A program made the position numbers and the translations under genes. Source: an uncultured Paracoccaceae bacterium (lineage in GTDB: Bacteria > Pseudomonadota > Alphaproteobacteria > Rhodobacterales > Rhodobacteraceae). From it: a stretch of 64,000 bases of DNA. The first letter of the stretch is position 1, and each line of letters begins with the position of its first letter. The stretch covers positions 62,001 to 126,000 of the forward strand of contig CANMIX010000005.1 of the NCBI GenBank assembly GCA_947497985.1. The letters run 5' to 3'. Below are positions 26,914 through 35,921 of this stretch, piece after piece. The notes under the pieces are model-generated. The model saw only the letters and a list, made by a program, of their open reading frames with translations. It was not told where the DNA came from and ran no database searches.

Positions 26914-28149
26914 ATGTTTAGACAAGTCTCTCTTTCTGATATTGATCAGCTGCCGCGCTGGCGCCAACCTGTGGTGCTGTTGTTCCTTATGGCCTTGGCC
27001 ATGCCGATGGCGTTCAACGCTTGGAGCGCGCTGCTCAATAACTTTGTGATTGAGATGGCCCAGTTTGATGGGCGCGACATTGGTCTGTTGCATACCGTGC
27101 GCGAAATCCCGGGCTTTCTGGCGATTGGTGTGATCTTCATCATCCTATTTGTGCGCGAGCAGGTCTTGGCGGTGGTCTCGTTGTTGTTGCTTGGCGTGGC
27201 AACGGCGCTGACGGCTTGGTTCCCGTCGATGGGCGGGATCTTGATGATCACGCTGCTGTCGTCGATCGGCTTTCATTATTATGAGACGGTGAACCAGTCA
27301 TTGCAGCTGCAATGGCTGAGCAAAGAGCGCGCGCCGCAGGTTTTAGGCTGGTTGTTGTCCGCCGGATCCATAGCAACCCTGGTGGTGTATCTGGCGATTG
27401 AACGCCTGTGGAAGCCCTTCGATCTGAGCTATGACATTGTTTATATGACCGCGGGCGGCGCGTCGGTGTTGCTGACGCTTGTCTGTCTGTTTGCCTTTCC
27501 ACAGTTCGAAGCGCCGACACCACAGGTGAAAAAGCTGATCCTGCGTCGTCGTTACTGGCTTTATTATGCGCTGCAATTCATGGCCGGTGCACGCCGTCAG
27601 ATCTTTGTTGTCTTTGCAGGCTTTATGATGGTCGAGAAATTCGGCTTTGAGGTGCATGAGATCACCCGCCTGTATCTGATCAACCTGATGATCAATATTG
27701 TGGCCGCGCCTTTGTTGGGAAAACTGGTGTCCAAATTTGGCGAGCGGCGCACGCTGATCGTGGAATACGCGGGCCTCGCAATTGTCTTTGCCGCTTATGG
27801 CGGGGTCTATTGGTTTGGCTGGGGCGTTGCGGTTGCGGCTTTCTTATATGTCGTCGATCACATCTTTTTCGCCATGGCATTGGCGTTGAAAACCTATTTC
27901 CAAAAGATCGCAGACCCTGCGGATATTGCCCCCACGGCGGCTGTGGCCTTTACCATCAACCATATTGCGGCAGTCTGCCTGCCGGTGCCCTTGGGTATTC
28001 TGTGGGTGATGGCGCCAGGCGCGGTGTTTACGTTGGCGGCGGGGATGGCGTTGATTTCGCTCTCCTTGGCTCTGTTGATCCCGCGCCATCCGGAACCGGG
28101 CAATGAGACCATCTTTGCCCTGTGGCGCAGGGCTGCGCCTGCCGAATAA
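26914..28149 (+). CDS. Major facilitator superfamily transporter
   Basis: Inner-membrane transporter of 411 aa with about twelve hydrophobic helices arranged as two sixes around a central soluble loop (PQFEAPTPQVKKLIL, near residue 200). Typical MFS loops are seen: a DGRDIGLLHTVREIPG segment after TM1, and GKLVSKFGERRTLIVEYAG between TM8 and TM9. No substrate-specific motif was recognised. The start is the ATG at 26914 with AAGGGGTGGGC just upstream; a GTG two codons earlier is in frame. The prmA gene follows after a hairpin. Confidence 0.85.
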   Translation: MFRQVSLSDIDQLPRWRQPVVLLFLMALAMPMAFNAWSALLNNFVIEMAQFDGRDIGLLHTVREIPGFLAIGVIFIILFVREQVLAVVSLLLLGVATALTAWFPSMGGILMITLLSSIGFHYYETVNQSLQLQWLSKERAPQVLGWLLSAGSIATLVVYLAIERLWKPFDLSYDIVYMTAGGASVLLTLVCLFAFPQFEAPTPQVKKLILRRRYWLYYALQFMAGARRQIFVVFAGFMMVEKFGFEVHEITRLYLINLMINIVAAPLLGKLVSKFGERRTLIVEYAGLAIVFAAYGGVYWFGWGVAVAAFLYVVDHIFFAMALALKTYFQKIADPADIAPTAAVAFTINHIAAVCLPVPLGILWVMAPGAVFTLAAGMALISLSLALLIPRHPEPGNETIFALWRRAAPAE

Positions 28150-28165
28150 GGCAAATCCGCTTGAC

Positions 28166-28200
28166 CTCTGTCCCGCTGCGCCCTAGGCGCGGGGGCAGAG
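28166..28200. promoter_or_regulatory. Leader hairpin between MFS gene and prmA
   Basis: CTCTGTCCC pairs with GGGGCAGAG (one G-U), with an inner GCGCC/GGCGC stem around CTA, followed by TTTC and then the AGGAGA ribosome site of prmA. It could terminate the MFS transcript or shape the prmA leader. Confidence 0.5.
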
Positions 28201-28216
28201 TTTCAGGAGATCCGCC

Positions 28217-29083
28217 ATGCCCACCTTTACTGCCCTGACCACATTGACCGGAAAATCCCAAGCCGAAGCGTTGGGGGAGGCGATGGAGACCCTGATGCCG
28301 GAACCCACCGGTGTTGGCGTGTTCGAGGTCGAAGACGGGTCGGGTCTGTGGGAAGTGGGCGGTTACTTCATTGAAGAACCGGATCAGGCGGGGCTGGCGC
28401 TGTTGGCGACGATCCACGGTGCGAAACCTTTTGCTGTGTCCGAATTGCCGGAAACCGATTGGGTGGCCCACGTCAAACGTGAGCTGCAACCGGTCGAGGC
28501 GGGACGGTTCTTTGTCTATGGCAGCCATGATGCGGATAAAGTGCCGGCCGACAGCGTTCCTTTGCTGATCGAAGCGGCGATGGCCTTTGGGACCGGACAT
28601 CATGGCACTACCTTGGGTTGTTTGCTGGCGCTGGATCATTTGCTGAACGAAGGTTTCGTCGGCAAAAAGGTCGCGGACATCGGCTGTGGCACTGCGGTTT
28701 TGGCGATGGCTGCTGCGCGGGTCTGGGATGGCGATTTCATTGCATCAGACATTGATGAGGTCGCGGTTGAGGTGGCCATTGCCAACCTCAAGGCCAATGA
28801 CATGGCGGGCGCCGTTAATTGCGTCGAGGCTGCGGGTTTTGACCACCCCGATCTGGCCGCCAAAGCGCCTTTTGATCTGATCTTTGCCAATATCCTGAAA
28901 GGGCCGCTGGTGGCGTTGTCACCGGACGTTTCTGCCCACCTGCGGGACGGCGGTCATGCGATTCTCTCGGGGATTCTTAACGAACAAGCCGATGAGGTGA
29001 TCGAGGTTTATTCTCAAAATGGAATTAATCTTGTGAAACGCGATGTGATTGGTGAATGGACGACCCTACTTTTGCGCAAGTAA
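28217..29083 (+). CDS. prmA: Ribosomal protein L11 methyltransferase
   Basis: SAM-dependent methyltransferase (288 aa) that trimethylates ribosomal protein L11 in the cytoplasm. The N-terminal substrate-recognition domain (about 1-100) is followed by a Rossmann-fold catalytic domain with MAFGTGHHGTTLGCL, the SAM loop VADIGCGTAVLAMAA, an acidic ribose-binding strand IASDIDEVAVEVA and the FDLIFANILKGPL motif characteristic of PrmA. TTTCAGGAGATCCGCC gives a strong ribosome site. Confidence 0.93.
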   Translation: MPTFTALTTLTGKSQAEALGEAMETLMPEPTGVGVFEVEDGSGLWEVGGYFIEEPDQAGLALLATIHGAKPFAVSELPETDWVAHVKRELQPVEAGRFFVYGSHDADKVPADSVPLLIEAAMAFGTGHHGTTLGCLLALDHLLNEGFVGKKVADIGCGTAVLAMAAARVWDGDFIASDIDEVAVEVAIANLKANDMAGAVNCVEAAGFDHPDLAAKAPFDLIFANILKGPLVALSPDVSAHLRDGGHAILSGILNEQADEVIEVYSQNGINLVKRDVIGEWTTLLLRK

Positions 29084-29191
29084 GGCGGAATTGAGCCAAT
29101 TCTCTCTGAATTTTAACAAACTTTGGTATAGTCGCTTAACCGTTATCGAACCCGCACTCAGTTCCGATGTGCGACAGGTTAGGAGGCAACT

Positions 29192-29539
29192 ATGGGTGAA
29201 CACATTGGCGAGTTTCGGTCCCGACTGTCCCGTCTGGATCGTAAGTACAAAGGTATGGCTTCAGGTGGCTATGATGCCAAGCTGCGCTCGGATGGTCTGA
29301 TCGTGATCACCCCGCGCAAAGTAAAGCGTCGCATGGCGCTGTTGCCGATCGCGGTGTTCCTGTTGGGCTTTGTGGCCTTCAAAGGGTTTTTGCTCTTGTC
29401 GCTGGGTCCGACCAGCTATGATGAGCGGGTTGCGCGTCTGCAAGAAGGCAGCAGCGTCGAGCAGGTTGGCGCTTTTGTGATGCAGTCCGACCCGCTGAGC
29501 AAACTGCTGGCTGAGCAAATGGGATCTGTCCTACAGTAG
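29192..29539 (+). CDS. Small single-pass membrane protein, unknown
   Basis: 115-aa protein. A basic N-terminus of about 45 residues (RSRLSRLDRKYKGMASGGY, then ITPRKVKRRMA) precedes one transmembrane helix (LLPIAVFLLGFVAFKGFLLL, about 48-70), followed by a short periplasmic tail ending in SDPLSKLLAEQMGSVLQ. The helix orientation by the positive-inside rule is N-in. AGGAGGCAACT gives an excellent ribosome site, and an intrinsic terminator follows, so it is a monocistronic real gene. No family was recognised. Confidence 0.75.
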   Translation: MGEHIGEFRSRLSRLDRKYKGMASGGYDAKLRSDGLIVITPRKVKRRMALLPIAVFLLGFVAFKGFLLLSLGPTSYDERVARLQEGSSVEQVGAFVMQSDPLSKLLAEQMGSVLQ

Positions 29540-29581
29540 ACATTGACTGCGTGCATCAGACTGTGCTGCGCGTCGACATGA

Positions 29582-29617
29582 AAACGCCGCCACCCGGAGA
29601 AGCCGGGGGCGGCGTTT
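29582..29617. terminator. Bidirectional terminator between convergent genes
   Basis: AAACGCCGCC-A-CCCGG, a 5-nt loop and CCGGG-GGCGGCGTTT: a long GC stem with A/T ends in both directions, between the small membrane protein (+) and the DUF1127 gene (-). Confidence 0.88.
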
Positions 29618-29672
29618 CGCGTTACTGCTCGATGTTTTTTGCGGCCCTCTTGGGGTAGGGCCATTATTGGTT

Positions 29673-29885
29673 CTAGCGACCCGTGCAGATAAGCCGGTCG
29701 ATGTCGCAGCGGGTGAGGCCGATATCGGCCAGTTCGCGGTCGTTCAGGGACAGCAAAAGATGGCGCGTGCGGGTGTCTTCACGTTTGGCCATCGCCCAAG
29801 CAAAAAATCCACGCAAAGCTGCGGTCAGGGTGGTCAATAGGCCCAACGGGCCACGGGCGGAGGGGGCGAAATTCAATGCTGCCAT
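29673..29885 (-). CDS. DUF1127 domain protein
   Basis: 70-aa protein with the DUF1127 core in the C-terminal half: LLLSLNDRELADIGLTR followed by DIDRLICTGR. The N-terminal part is hydrophobic and basic (LLTTLTAALRGFFAWAMAKRED). Small DUF1127 proteins in alphaproteobacteria have been linked to RNA maturation/turnover and phosphate responses in a few species, and the role varies. Monocistronic, divergent from ruvC. Confidence 0.88.
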   Translation of the reverse strand: MAALNFAPSARGPLGLLTTLTAALRGFFAWAMAKREDTRTRHLLLSLNDRELADIGLTRCDIDRLICTGR

Positions 29886-30130
29886 TTCCGTGTCCTCAAT
29901 AATGCAGCGCCGTCGGTGGTGCTGTCTTTAAACTGTTACAAATTCAGGTCGTGGGGATCTAAGGGGTGCGACGGGGCGCTGCAAGCGATGCTTGAGCAAT
30001 CCTACTATGCTGAAAATGCATAGCTCTTCTGAAAGGCAGGGTGAGGGCGCAGGCAAAAGCAATTGGACATGTTCGCCTTTTGTGCTTATCGTGGCGCGCA
30101 ATAACAAACACAAACAAAGGCCGGGCAGAG

Positions 30131-30628
30131 ATGCGGATATTGGGCATTGATCCGGGGTTGCGCACCCTGGGATGGGGCGTGATCGAGGCGCAGGGTACGC
30201 GGTTGTCCCATGTGGCCAATGGGCTGTGTAAATCGGACGGTGATGATCTGGGCGAGCGGCTGTTGTCGCTGCACAATCAGGTCACCGAGGTGATCGACGC
30301 CTATCAGCCGGATCAGGCCGCCATTGAACAGACATTTGTGAACAAAGACGGTGCCGGCACCCTAAAGCTTGGGCAGGCGCGGGGCGTGGCCTTGCTGACC
30401 CTAGCCAAAGCCGGCCTGCCGGTTGGGGAATATGCGCCAAACCGGGTGAAAAAGACGGTCGTGGGTGTTGGACACGCCGCCAAAGAGCAAGTGTTGCACA
30501 TGATCAAGCTGCAACTGCCGGGCTGCTCTCCCAAGGGGATGGATGCCGCAGATGCACTGGCGATTGCGATCTGTCACGCCTATTACGGTGGAACCAAGCA
30601 GCGACAGTTGAAAGAGGTGCGCGCATGA
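30131..30628 (+). CDS. ruvC: Crossover junction endodeoxyribonuclease RuvC
   Basis: Holliday-junction resolvase (165 aa) acting with RuvAB in recombinational repair. Four catalytic acids fall at the same positions as in E. coli RuvC: D7 ([14 protein letters not shown]), E66 (AAIEQTF), D138 and D141 ([11 protein letters not shown]). The start at 30131 gives the canonical N-terminus MRILGIDPG; the frame extends 30 codons upstream without homology-like sequence. The stop overlaps the ruvA start (ATGA), so the two are translationally coupled. Confidence 0.96.
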   Translation: MRILGIDPGLRTLGWGVIEAQGTRLSHVANGLCKSDGDDLGERLLSLHNQVTEVIDAYQPDQAAIEQTFVNKDGAGTLKLGQARGVALLTLAKAGLPVGEYAPNRVKKTVVGVGHAAKEQVLHMIKLQLPGCSPKGMDAADALAIAICHAYYGGTKQRQLKEVRA

Positions 30629-31311
30629 TCGGCAAGCTAACAGGGCGATTGGAATATAAAGCACTGGACCATGTGCTGATCGATGTGCGCGGCGTGGGCT
30701 ACATTGTGTATTGTTCGGACCGCACATTGGCGGGTCTGCCAGGTGTGGGTGAGGCGGTGGCGCTTTATACGGATATGGTGGTGCGCGAAGATCTGATGCA
30801 GCTTTATGGCTTTCCGTCGCTGGTCGAAAAGGAATGGCACCGTTTGTTGACCTCGGTTCAGGGGGTGGGAGCCAAAGTCTCGCTCGCGATTCTGGGCACG
30901 CTGGGTCAGGATGGTGTCAGCCGTGCGATTGCGCTGGGAGATTGGGCCACGGTGAAGGCCGCCAAAGGTGTGGGGCCGAAAACCGCGCAGCGCATCGTGT
31001 TGGACCTCAAAGACAAGGCGCCGGGGGTGATGGCCATGGGCGGCACTATTAGTGAGGCGATGGATGGTCCTGGTCTGGACGTGGTGGAAGTGGTCGAACC
31101 CACGGCCACCCCGAAACGCAAAGCCACCAAACCCAAAGCGCCAACTGGCGCGGCAGCTGCATCAGCAGGCGCGCTCTCGGCGCTTGGAAATTTGGGATAT
31201 GCCCCGTCCGAGGCCGCAGCGGCTGTTGCGGAAGCGGCCGGAGACAACCCGGATGCAGGCGAGCCCGAGTTGATCCGCGCCTCGCTCAAGCTTCTGGCAC
31301 CGAAAGACTGA
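30625..31311 (+). CDS. ruvA: Holliday junction branch migration protein RuvA
   Basis: Tetrameric Holliday-junction-binding subunit (228 aa). Domain I is an OB-fold starting [20 protein letters not shown]. Domain II has the helix-hairpin-helix motifs ([18 protein letters not shown] and [18 protein letters not shown]). An acidic/Ala-rich linker leads to domain III, which contacts RuvB ([18 protein letters not shown]). The linker is longer than in E. coli and rich in Pro/Lys/Thr. The gene overlaps ruvC by 4 bp. Confidence 0.95.
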   Translation: MIGKLTGRLEYKALDHVLIDVRGVGYIVYCSDRTLAGLPGVGEAVALYTDMVVREDLMQLYGFPSLVEKEWHRLLTSVQGVGAKVSLAILGTLGQDGVSRAIALGDWATVKAAKGVGPKTAQRIVLDLKDKAPGVMAMGGTISEAMDGPGLDVVEVVEPTATPKRKATKPKAPTGAAAASAGALSALGNLGYAPSEAAAAVAEAAGDNPDAGEPELIRASLKLLAPKD

Positions 31312-31394
31312 TGGGATGCAGGTTGTGAAACAGGGGAAAAATGGCGCGTCGCAAAATGTGATCGCTTTGACACCGCGCCAGAAAGAAGCCTGCC

Positions 31395-32426
31395 ATGATT
31401 GATGCAGATCCTACCTTGCGTCCGGCGCCTTTGCCGGAAGACAGCGCACCCGAAGCGGATCGGGCCCTGCGCCCGCAGGGGCTGGGGGAATTTATTGGTC
31501 AGGCCGAGGCGCGTGCAAACTTGCGCGTCTTTATCCAATCCGCCCGCCAACGGGGTGAGGCGATGGACCATACGTTGTTTCATGGCCCCCCCGGTTTGGG
31601 AAAGACAACGCTCGCGCAGATCGTGGCGCGTGAATTGGGTGTCAACTTTCGCATGACCTCGGGGCCGGTTTTGGCCAAGGCGGGCGATCTGGCGGCGATC
31701 CTCACCAATCTGGAAGCGCGCGATGTTCTGTTCATTGACGAAATCCACCGGCTGAATCCGGCGGTGGAGGAGGTGCTTTATCCCGCGATGGAGGATTTCG
31801 AACTGGATCTGGTGATCGGTGAGGGACCGGCTGCGCGCACGGTGCGGATTGAACTCCAGCCCTTTACATTGGTCGGGGCCACCACGCGGATGGGTTTGTT
31901 GACAACGCCCCTGCGCGACCGCTTTGGCATTCCCACCCGGCTCCAGTTCTACACAGTTGATGAGCTGTTTGAAATCGTGAGCCGCAATGCGCGCAAGTTG
32001 GGCGCGCCTGCCGATGAGGGCGGCGCACGGGAGATCGCGCGGCGCGCAAGGGGCACGCCAAGGATCGCCGGACGCCTCTTGCGCCGCGTGGTGGACTTTG
32101 CGGTTGTTGAGGGCGATGGCACCATCACCCAGGAGCTGGCCGATGGGGCATTGACGCGACTGGGCGTGGATCAGCTTGGTCTTGACGGAGCCGACCGGCG
32201 GTACCTTACCCTGATTGCTGAGAACTACAGCGGTGGTCCTGTGGGCATCGAAACGCTCTCGGCCGCTTTGTCGGAGAGCCGTGATGCGGTGGAAGAGGTG
32301 ATCGAGCCCTATCTATTGCAGCAAGGTTTGATCCAACGCACCCCGCGCGGTCGGATGTTGGCACAGAAAGCCTGGACCCACCTAGGGATTGCGCCGCCGA
32401 AATCGCAAAGCGATCTGTTTACATAG
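31395..32426 (+). CDS. ruvB: Holliday junction branch migration helicase RuvB
   Basis: AAA+ ATPase motor (343 aa) that drives branch migration with RuvA. Walker A GPPGLGKT is at 64-71, Walker [11 protein letters not shown] near 115, the sensor region [19 protein letters not shown] with the arginine finger, and the C-terminal winged helix ([16 protein letters not shown]). It follows ruvA after 83 bp and precedes the MazG-like gene by 12 bp. The order ruvC-ruvA-ruvB in one direction is usual for alphaproteobacteria. Confidence 0.96.
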   Translation: MIDADPTLRPAPLPEDSAPEADRALRPQGLGEFIGQAEARANLRVFIQSARQRGEAMDHTLFHGPPGLGKTTLAQIVARELGVNFRMTSGPVLAKAGDLAAILTNLEARDVLFIDEIHRLNPAVEEVLYPAMEDFELDLVIGEGPAARTVRIELQPFTLVGATTRMGLLTTPLRDRFGIPTRLQFYTVDELFEIVSRNARKLGAPADEGGAREIARRARGTPRIAGRLLRRVVDFAVVEGDGTITQELADGALTRLGVDQLGLDGADRRYLTLIAENYSGGPVGIETLSAALSESRDAVEEVIEPYLLQQGLIQRTPRGRMLAQKAWTHLGIAPPKSQSDLFT

Positions 32427-32438
32427 GGCGGTACAGTA

Positions 32439-32744
32439 ATGCGCAGTTTGGATGAATTATCTCAGGTTGCGCAGGATGTTTCGGATATCTATGCCGCACG
32501 ATTTGGGATCGAACGAGACGCAGTCTGGCATATGGCGAAGCTCTCGGAGGAATTGGGTGAACTTCAGGCCGCTTACCTCAAGCTCAACGGCCAAGGACGA
32601 ACCGAGGCGGACCGGGATGTGTTGCGCGCGGCTCTCGAAGATGAAGTCGCGGATGTTTTTGCCCAAATCCTGTTGTTTGCCCGTTGGCAAGAGGTTGATG
32701 TTCCGGCGGCGGTGAAGCGGAAATGGGGTAAATACCTTGAATGA
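32439..32744 (+). CDS. MazG-like nucleotide pyrophosphohydrolase domain protein
   Basis: 101-aa all-alpha NTP pyrophosphohydrolase-type protein. The metal-binding acids are visible in KLSEELGELQAAY (ExxE) and ALEDEVADVFAQIL (ExxxD). It is the size of single-domain MazG-like proteins, and substrates could be non-canonical or excess dNTPs (inference). It directly follows ruvB, with GGCGGTACAGTA before the ATG, and may be co-transcribed with the ruv genes. Confidence 0.78.
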   Translation: MRSLDELSQVAQDVSDIYAARFGIERDAVWHMAKLSEELGELQAAYLKLNGQGRTEADRDVLRAALEDEVADVFAQILLFARWQEVDVPAAVKRKWGKYLE

Positions 32745-32789
32745 TTGCGCCTCCAGAGCGGAAGGTCACCCATAGCGCGGGCCACACCT

Positions 32790-32864
32790 GCGCCGCGCCA
32801 GCGGCGCTTGGCCCAACGCGGCAACGGGTCCGGCGCAGCCGGGCATGGGGCAGGGGCGGGAGTG
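32790..32864. repeat. Palindrome-rich repeat-like element, copy A
   Basis: Contains GCGCCGC-GCCA-GCGGCGC (32790-32807), then TTGGCCCAACG (32808-32818), CCGGC-GCA-GCCGG (32830-32842), and ends GGGCGGGAGTG (to 32864). The GGCCCAACG and GCGGGAGTG blocks recur in the same order in copy B (49668-49824), which suggests a family of intergenic repeats. Confidence 0.55.
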
Positions 32865-32961
32865 TTTGCGTGACGCCTGATGCCGCTCGACCCTTGTCGT
32901 GCGCGGTCTGAGCGTGCATAGACCGCGCCCAGATGTGCCGCTGATCGAGGAGCCGAGCCCC

Positions 32962-33627
32962 GTGACCCTGACCTATAGTCCAGAACAGATCGAAAACCTG
33001 TTTACCCGCGCCGATGGATCCTATGCTTTTGCGCGTTGGGGGCGTCCCATTGTGCCCATCGTCTTTGGTGTCGAAGATGCGACCTTGATCACCGTCAAAA
33101 GCGCCTTTGAGGCGGTGGCGACACTGGCCGGTCATCAGATGGCGGAAACCGATCCTGAGCTGGGGGCGAACCTCATGGTCTTTTTCTTCCGGGATTGGAA
33201 TGAGCTTTTGACCGTGCCGGATCTGGATCAAATGATACCTGACCTTGCGGCGTTGGTCGCCAGGCTGGCAAAGACCAATGCTAGCCAGTACCGGGCGTTT
33301 CGCTTTGATGACCAGGGTGCGATCCAGGCCGCGTTTGTTTTCCTGTGTATGGAAAGCGATTTAGCCAAGGTACCGGCCGAGACATTGGCATTAACCCAAG
33401 CCGTGCAGACAATTGTCCTGTGGAGCGAGCAGGCATTTGCCCAGACGTCTCCCCTTGCGGTCCTGCCCGAGACCGGTGCCACCATCTTGCGGCCTGAGAT
33501 TGCGGGGGTCATCGCCGCCGCGTATGATCGGATGATGCCGCCGTCTTCAAATGATGCCAGCCATGCGTTGCGCTTGTTTGCACGGCTTCAGGCACCGATG
33601 GACAGCAAGGACGCAACGCCGGAGTAG
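32962..33627 (+). CDS. Conserved protein of unknown function
   Basis: Soluble protein (221 aa from this start) with no signal peptide or membrane helix. The N-terminus TLTYSPEQIENLFTRADG is followed by YAFARWGRPIVPIVFGV, the middle has an aromatic-rich LMVFFFRDWNELLTVPDL segment, and the C-terminus is helical. I do not recognise the family. Start: GTG at 32962 follows GAGGAG; a GTG at 32899 is also in frame, but the added residues are Arg/Pro-rich and overlap the end of repeat-rich DNA. The thpR gene follows after 8 bp, implying co-transcription. Confidence 0.72.
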   Translation: MTLTYSPEQIENLFTRADGSYAFARWGRPIVPIVFGVEDATLITVKSAFEAVATLAGHQMAETDPELGANLMVFFFRDWNELLTVPDLDQMIPDLAALVARLAKTNASQYRAFRFDDQGAIQAAFVFLCMESDLAKVPAETLALTQAVQTIVLWSEQAFAQTSPLAVLPETGATILRPEIAGVIAAAYDRMMPPSSNDASHALRLFARLQAPMDSKDATPE

Positions 33628-33635
33628 GACAAGCC

Positions 33636-34181
33636 ATGCGCGCCTTTGTTGGACTGCCCTTGTCTGATCCGGATTTGGACCAGTTGGAAGACCTGCAGGC
33701 CGCAGTGCGCGTGGGCCGTGCCGTGGCGCCTGAAAATCTGCACGTGACGTTGGCGTTTCTGGACGACCAAGACGTGGCAACGCTGGACGCGCTGCACAGC
33801 GAACTGGCGCAGATCAAAGCGCCTGCGCTCGATCTTGTGGTGGATCGTCTGGATATCATGGGGGGCAGCAATCCGCGTGTGCTTTGCGCGATGCTGGCCA
33901 ATGATCCGGCACTGACAGCCTTGCACGCTCAGGTTTGTTCTGCTGCGCGGCGGGCTGAGATCGACCTGCCCCGCAGCCGGTTTCGACCACATATCACCCT
34001 GGTCCGCTTTCCCCGCAGAATGGAGCCTGATGCGCATCAGTCCCTGGCGCAGTTTCTTGGGACATATGGGGCTGCGCAGCCAACACTTATGCCGGTGACG
34101 CGTTTCACCCTGTATCAATCGGTCTTGGCACCCGAAGGGCCAACCTATACGCCACTGGCGGACTATCCGCTGGGCGGCTAA
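33636..34181 (+). CDS. thpR: RNA 2',3'-cyclic phosphodiesterase (LigT/2H family)
   Basis: 2H phosphoesterase (181 aa) that opens 2',3'-cyclic phosphates and can ligate tRNA halves in vitro. Both catalytic HxTx motifs are present: HVTL at 36-39 and HITL at 119-122, each in the usual beta-strand context (ENLHVTLAFLDD and FRPHITLVRF). The length is normal for ThpR. It follows the unknown gene closely and precedes ybgC by 29 bp. Confidence 0.9.
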   Translation: MRAFVGLPLSDPDLDQLEDLQAAVRVGRAVAPENLHVTLAFLDDQDVATLDALHSELAQIKAPALDLVVDRLDIMGGSNPRVLCAMLANDPALTALHAQVCSAARRAEIDLPRSRFRPHITLVRFPRRMEPDAHQSLAQFLGTYGAAQPTLMPVTRFTLYQSVLAPEGPTYTPLADYPLGG

Positions 34182-34213
34182 GAGATAGCAACCCGATCAA
34201 AAGAGCCTCTGTG

Positions 34214-34612
34214 ATGTCTGATACCCCACTGCACCATTTCCCGATCCGTGTTTACTATGAGGACACAGATATGGGCGGGATCGTCTATCACGCCAATTAC
34301 CTGCGTTTCATCGAACGCGCCCGCAGTGATTGGGTGCGCAAGCTCGGTGTCGATCAAAACGCCATGCGCGCGGCGGGTGAGGTCTATGTGGTGCGCCGTA
34401 TCAATGGGGATTTCCTGGCCCCTGCAAAGTTCGACGAGGAACTGGGCGTGGAAACCGCACCGGTTGAGATCACGCCTGCACGTCTCATTTTGAAACAAAC
34501 GGTGAGGCGGGACGGGCAGGATCTGTTCACTGCCGAGGTCACAATCGTTGCAATCGCTGTAGAAACCGGCCGCCCTGTGCGGCTTCCGGCAGAGATTCGC
34601 GCATTGCGGTAA
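34214..34612 (+). CDS. ybgC: Tol-Pal-associated acyl-CoA thioesterase YbgC
   Basis: Hot-dog-fold thioesterase (132 aa) of the 4HBT/YbgC family, cytoplasmic and acting on acyl-CoA or acyl-ACP. The catalytic region is YYEDTDMGGIVYHANYLRF, with the conserved Asp before the Gly-Gly; ERARSDWVRKLGV follows as in YbgC. It heads the tol-pal cluster, a gene order conserved across proteobacteria. A GTG codon directly precedes the ATG at 34214. Confidence 0.92.
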   Translation: MSDTPLHHFPIRVYYEDTDMGGIVYHANYLRFIERARSDWVRKLGVDQNAMRAAGEVYVVRRINGDFLAPAKFDEELGVETAPVEITPARLILKQTVRRDGQDLFTAEVTIVAIAVETGRPVRLPAEIRALR

Positions 34613-34716
34613 CAAATTTGGGCGCAAGCCTGCTCTGCATAGCAATCGTCATTGATCTACGTTAGTTTGAGGTCAAATAAGGCCGGAACAAGGTCAACAA
34701 ACGATAGAGCAGGTCT

Positions 34717-35409
34717 ATGGAACATTCTTTGGCGGTGGCACAGGAGATTGATTTCTCCATGTGGGGGCTGTTTGCGCGAGCAACTGTAACGGTAAAGCTG
34801 GTCATGCTGATGCTGATTATTGCATCGGTCTGGTCCTGGGGCATCATCATTCAAAAAATCATCACCTATCGCGCGGCGCGCGGTGAGGCGGCGCAGTTTG
34901 ATATGGCCTTTTGGTCAGGCAAACCGCTGGATGGATTGTTTGAGACGCTGGGCGCGAACCCCTCAGGTCGGTCTGAACGGATCTTTGCCGCCGGGATGAG
35001 CGAATGGCACCGCAGCCACCGCGATGATGGCGGGTTGATTGCTGGTGCGCAGGCGCGCATTGACCGGTCGATGGACGTGGCAATCGCCAAAGAGGTTGAG
35101 GAATTGCAGGGCGGCCTGTCAGTTCTGGCGACCGTAGGCTCGACCGCGCCGTTCATTGGCCTGTTTGGCACCGTCTGGGGGATCATGACCTCATTCATCG
35201 AGATTGCAGAGCAGCAGAACACCAATCTGGCCGTTGTGGCACCGGGTATTGCCGAGGCGTTGATGGCCACGGGCCTGGGTCTGCTGGCCGCGATCCCGGC
35301 GGTGATTTTCTACAACAAGCTCAGCGCGGACAGTGATCGCATTGTCGGCGGGTACGAAGCATTCGCGGATGAGTTTGCCACTATTCTCAGCCGTCAGCTT
35401 GATAGCTGA
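34717..35409 (+). CDS. tolQ: Tol-Pal system proton channel subunit TolQ
   Basis: Inner-membrane protein (230 aa) forming the TolQ-TolR proton-driven motor that energises TolA during division and outer-membrane maintenance. Three hydrophobic segments are seen: near residue 20-40 (VKLVMLMLIIASVWSWG), and two in the C-terminal half. The latter contain VLATVGSTAPFIGLFGTVWGIM and APGIAEALMATGLGLLAAIPAV, the diagnostic ExbB/TolQ/MotA motifs with the pore threonines. tolR follows after 14 bp. Confidence 0.96.
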   Translation: MEHSLAVAQEIDFSMWGLFARATVTVKLVMLMLIIASVWSWGIIIQKIITYRAARGEAAQFDMAFWSGKPLDGLFETLGANPSGRSERIFAAGMSEWHRSHRDDGGLIAGAQARIDRSMDVAIAKEVEELQGGLSVLATVGSTAPFIGLFGTVWGIMTSFIEIAEQQNTNLAVVAPGIAEALMATGLGLLAAIPAVIFYNKLSADSDRIVGGYEAFADEFATILSRQLDS

Positions 35410-35423
35410 TCGGAGGGCGGAAT

Positions 35424-35909
35424 ATGGGCGCAGGTGTTCAGGCAAAAGCAGATGACGGCAACCGCAGACGTGGCCGCAAACGGCGCCGCTCGCAGGCGAT
35501 GGCCGAAATCAACGTGACGCCGTTTGTGGATGTGATGTTGGTGCTCTTGATCATCTTTATGGTGGCTGCACCCTTGATGACCGTGGGGGTGCCGGTTGAA
35601 TTGCCCAAAACCGCCGCGGGTGCCTTGCCCGGTGACGACGAAGAACCCCTGACCGTGACCATGACCGCCGGAGGCGATGTGCAGATCCAGACGACCTCTG
35701 TCTCGCGCGAGGAATTGGTTGTGCGCCTGCAGGCGATTGCTGCGGAGCGCGAAAGCGACCGTATTTTCCTTCGAGCTGATGGGGCGATTGCCTATCAGGA
35801 TGTGATGCAGGTGATGGGGGCGCTGAACGCCGGGGGCTTTGCCAATGTGGGTCTGGTGACCGACACGGGCGGTCCCGCATTGGACGGCCGCGACGCGGCG
35901 GGTCAGTAA
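35424..35909 (+). CDS. tolR: Tol-Pal system protein TolR
   Basis: ExbD/TolR-family protein (161 aa). A short basic cytoplasmic N-terminus leads to one transmembrane helix carrying the proton-relay Asp in INVTPFVDVMLVLLIIFMV, then a periplasmic domain (LFRAD-like RIFLRADGAIAYQDVMQVMGAL). It works with TolQ. GGAGGGCGGAAT gives a strong ribosome site. The extra basic N-terminal extension (GNRRRGRKRRRSQ) is longer than in E. coli TolR. Confidence 0.94.
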   Translation: MGAGVQAKADDGNRRRGRKRRRSQAMAEINVTPFVDVMLVLLIIFMVAAPLMTVGVPVELPKTAAGALPGDDEEPLTVTMTAGGDVQIQTTSVSREELVVRLQAIAAERESDRIFLRADGAIAYQDVMQVMGALNAGGFANVGLVTDTGGPALDGRDAAGQ

Positions 35910-35921
35910 CGGGGCATCGGC

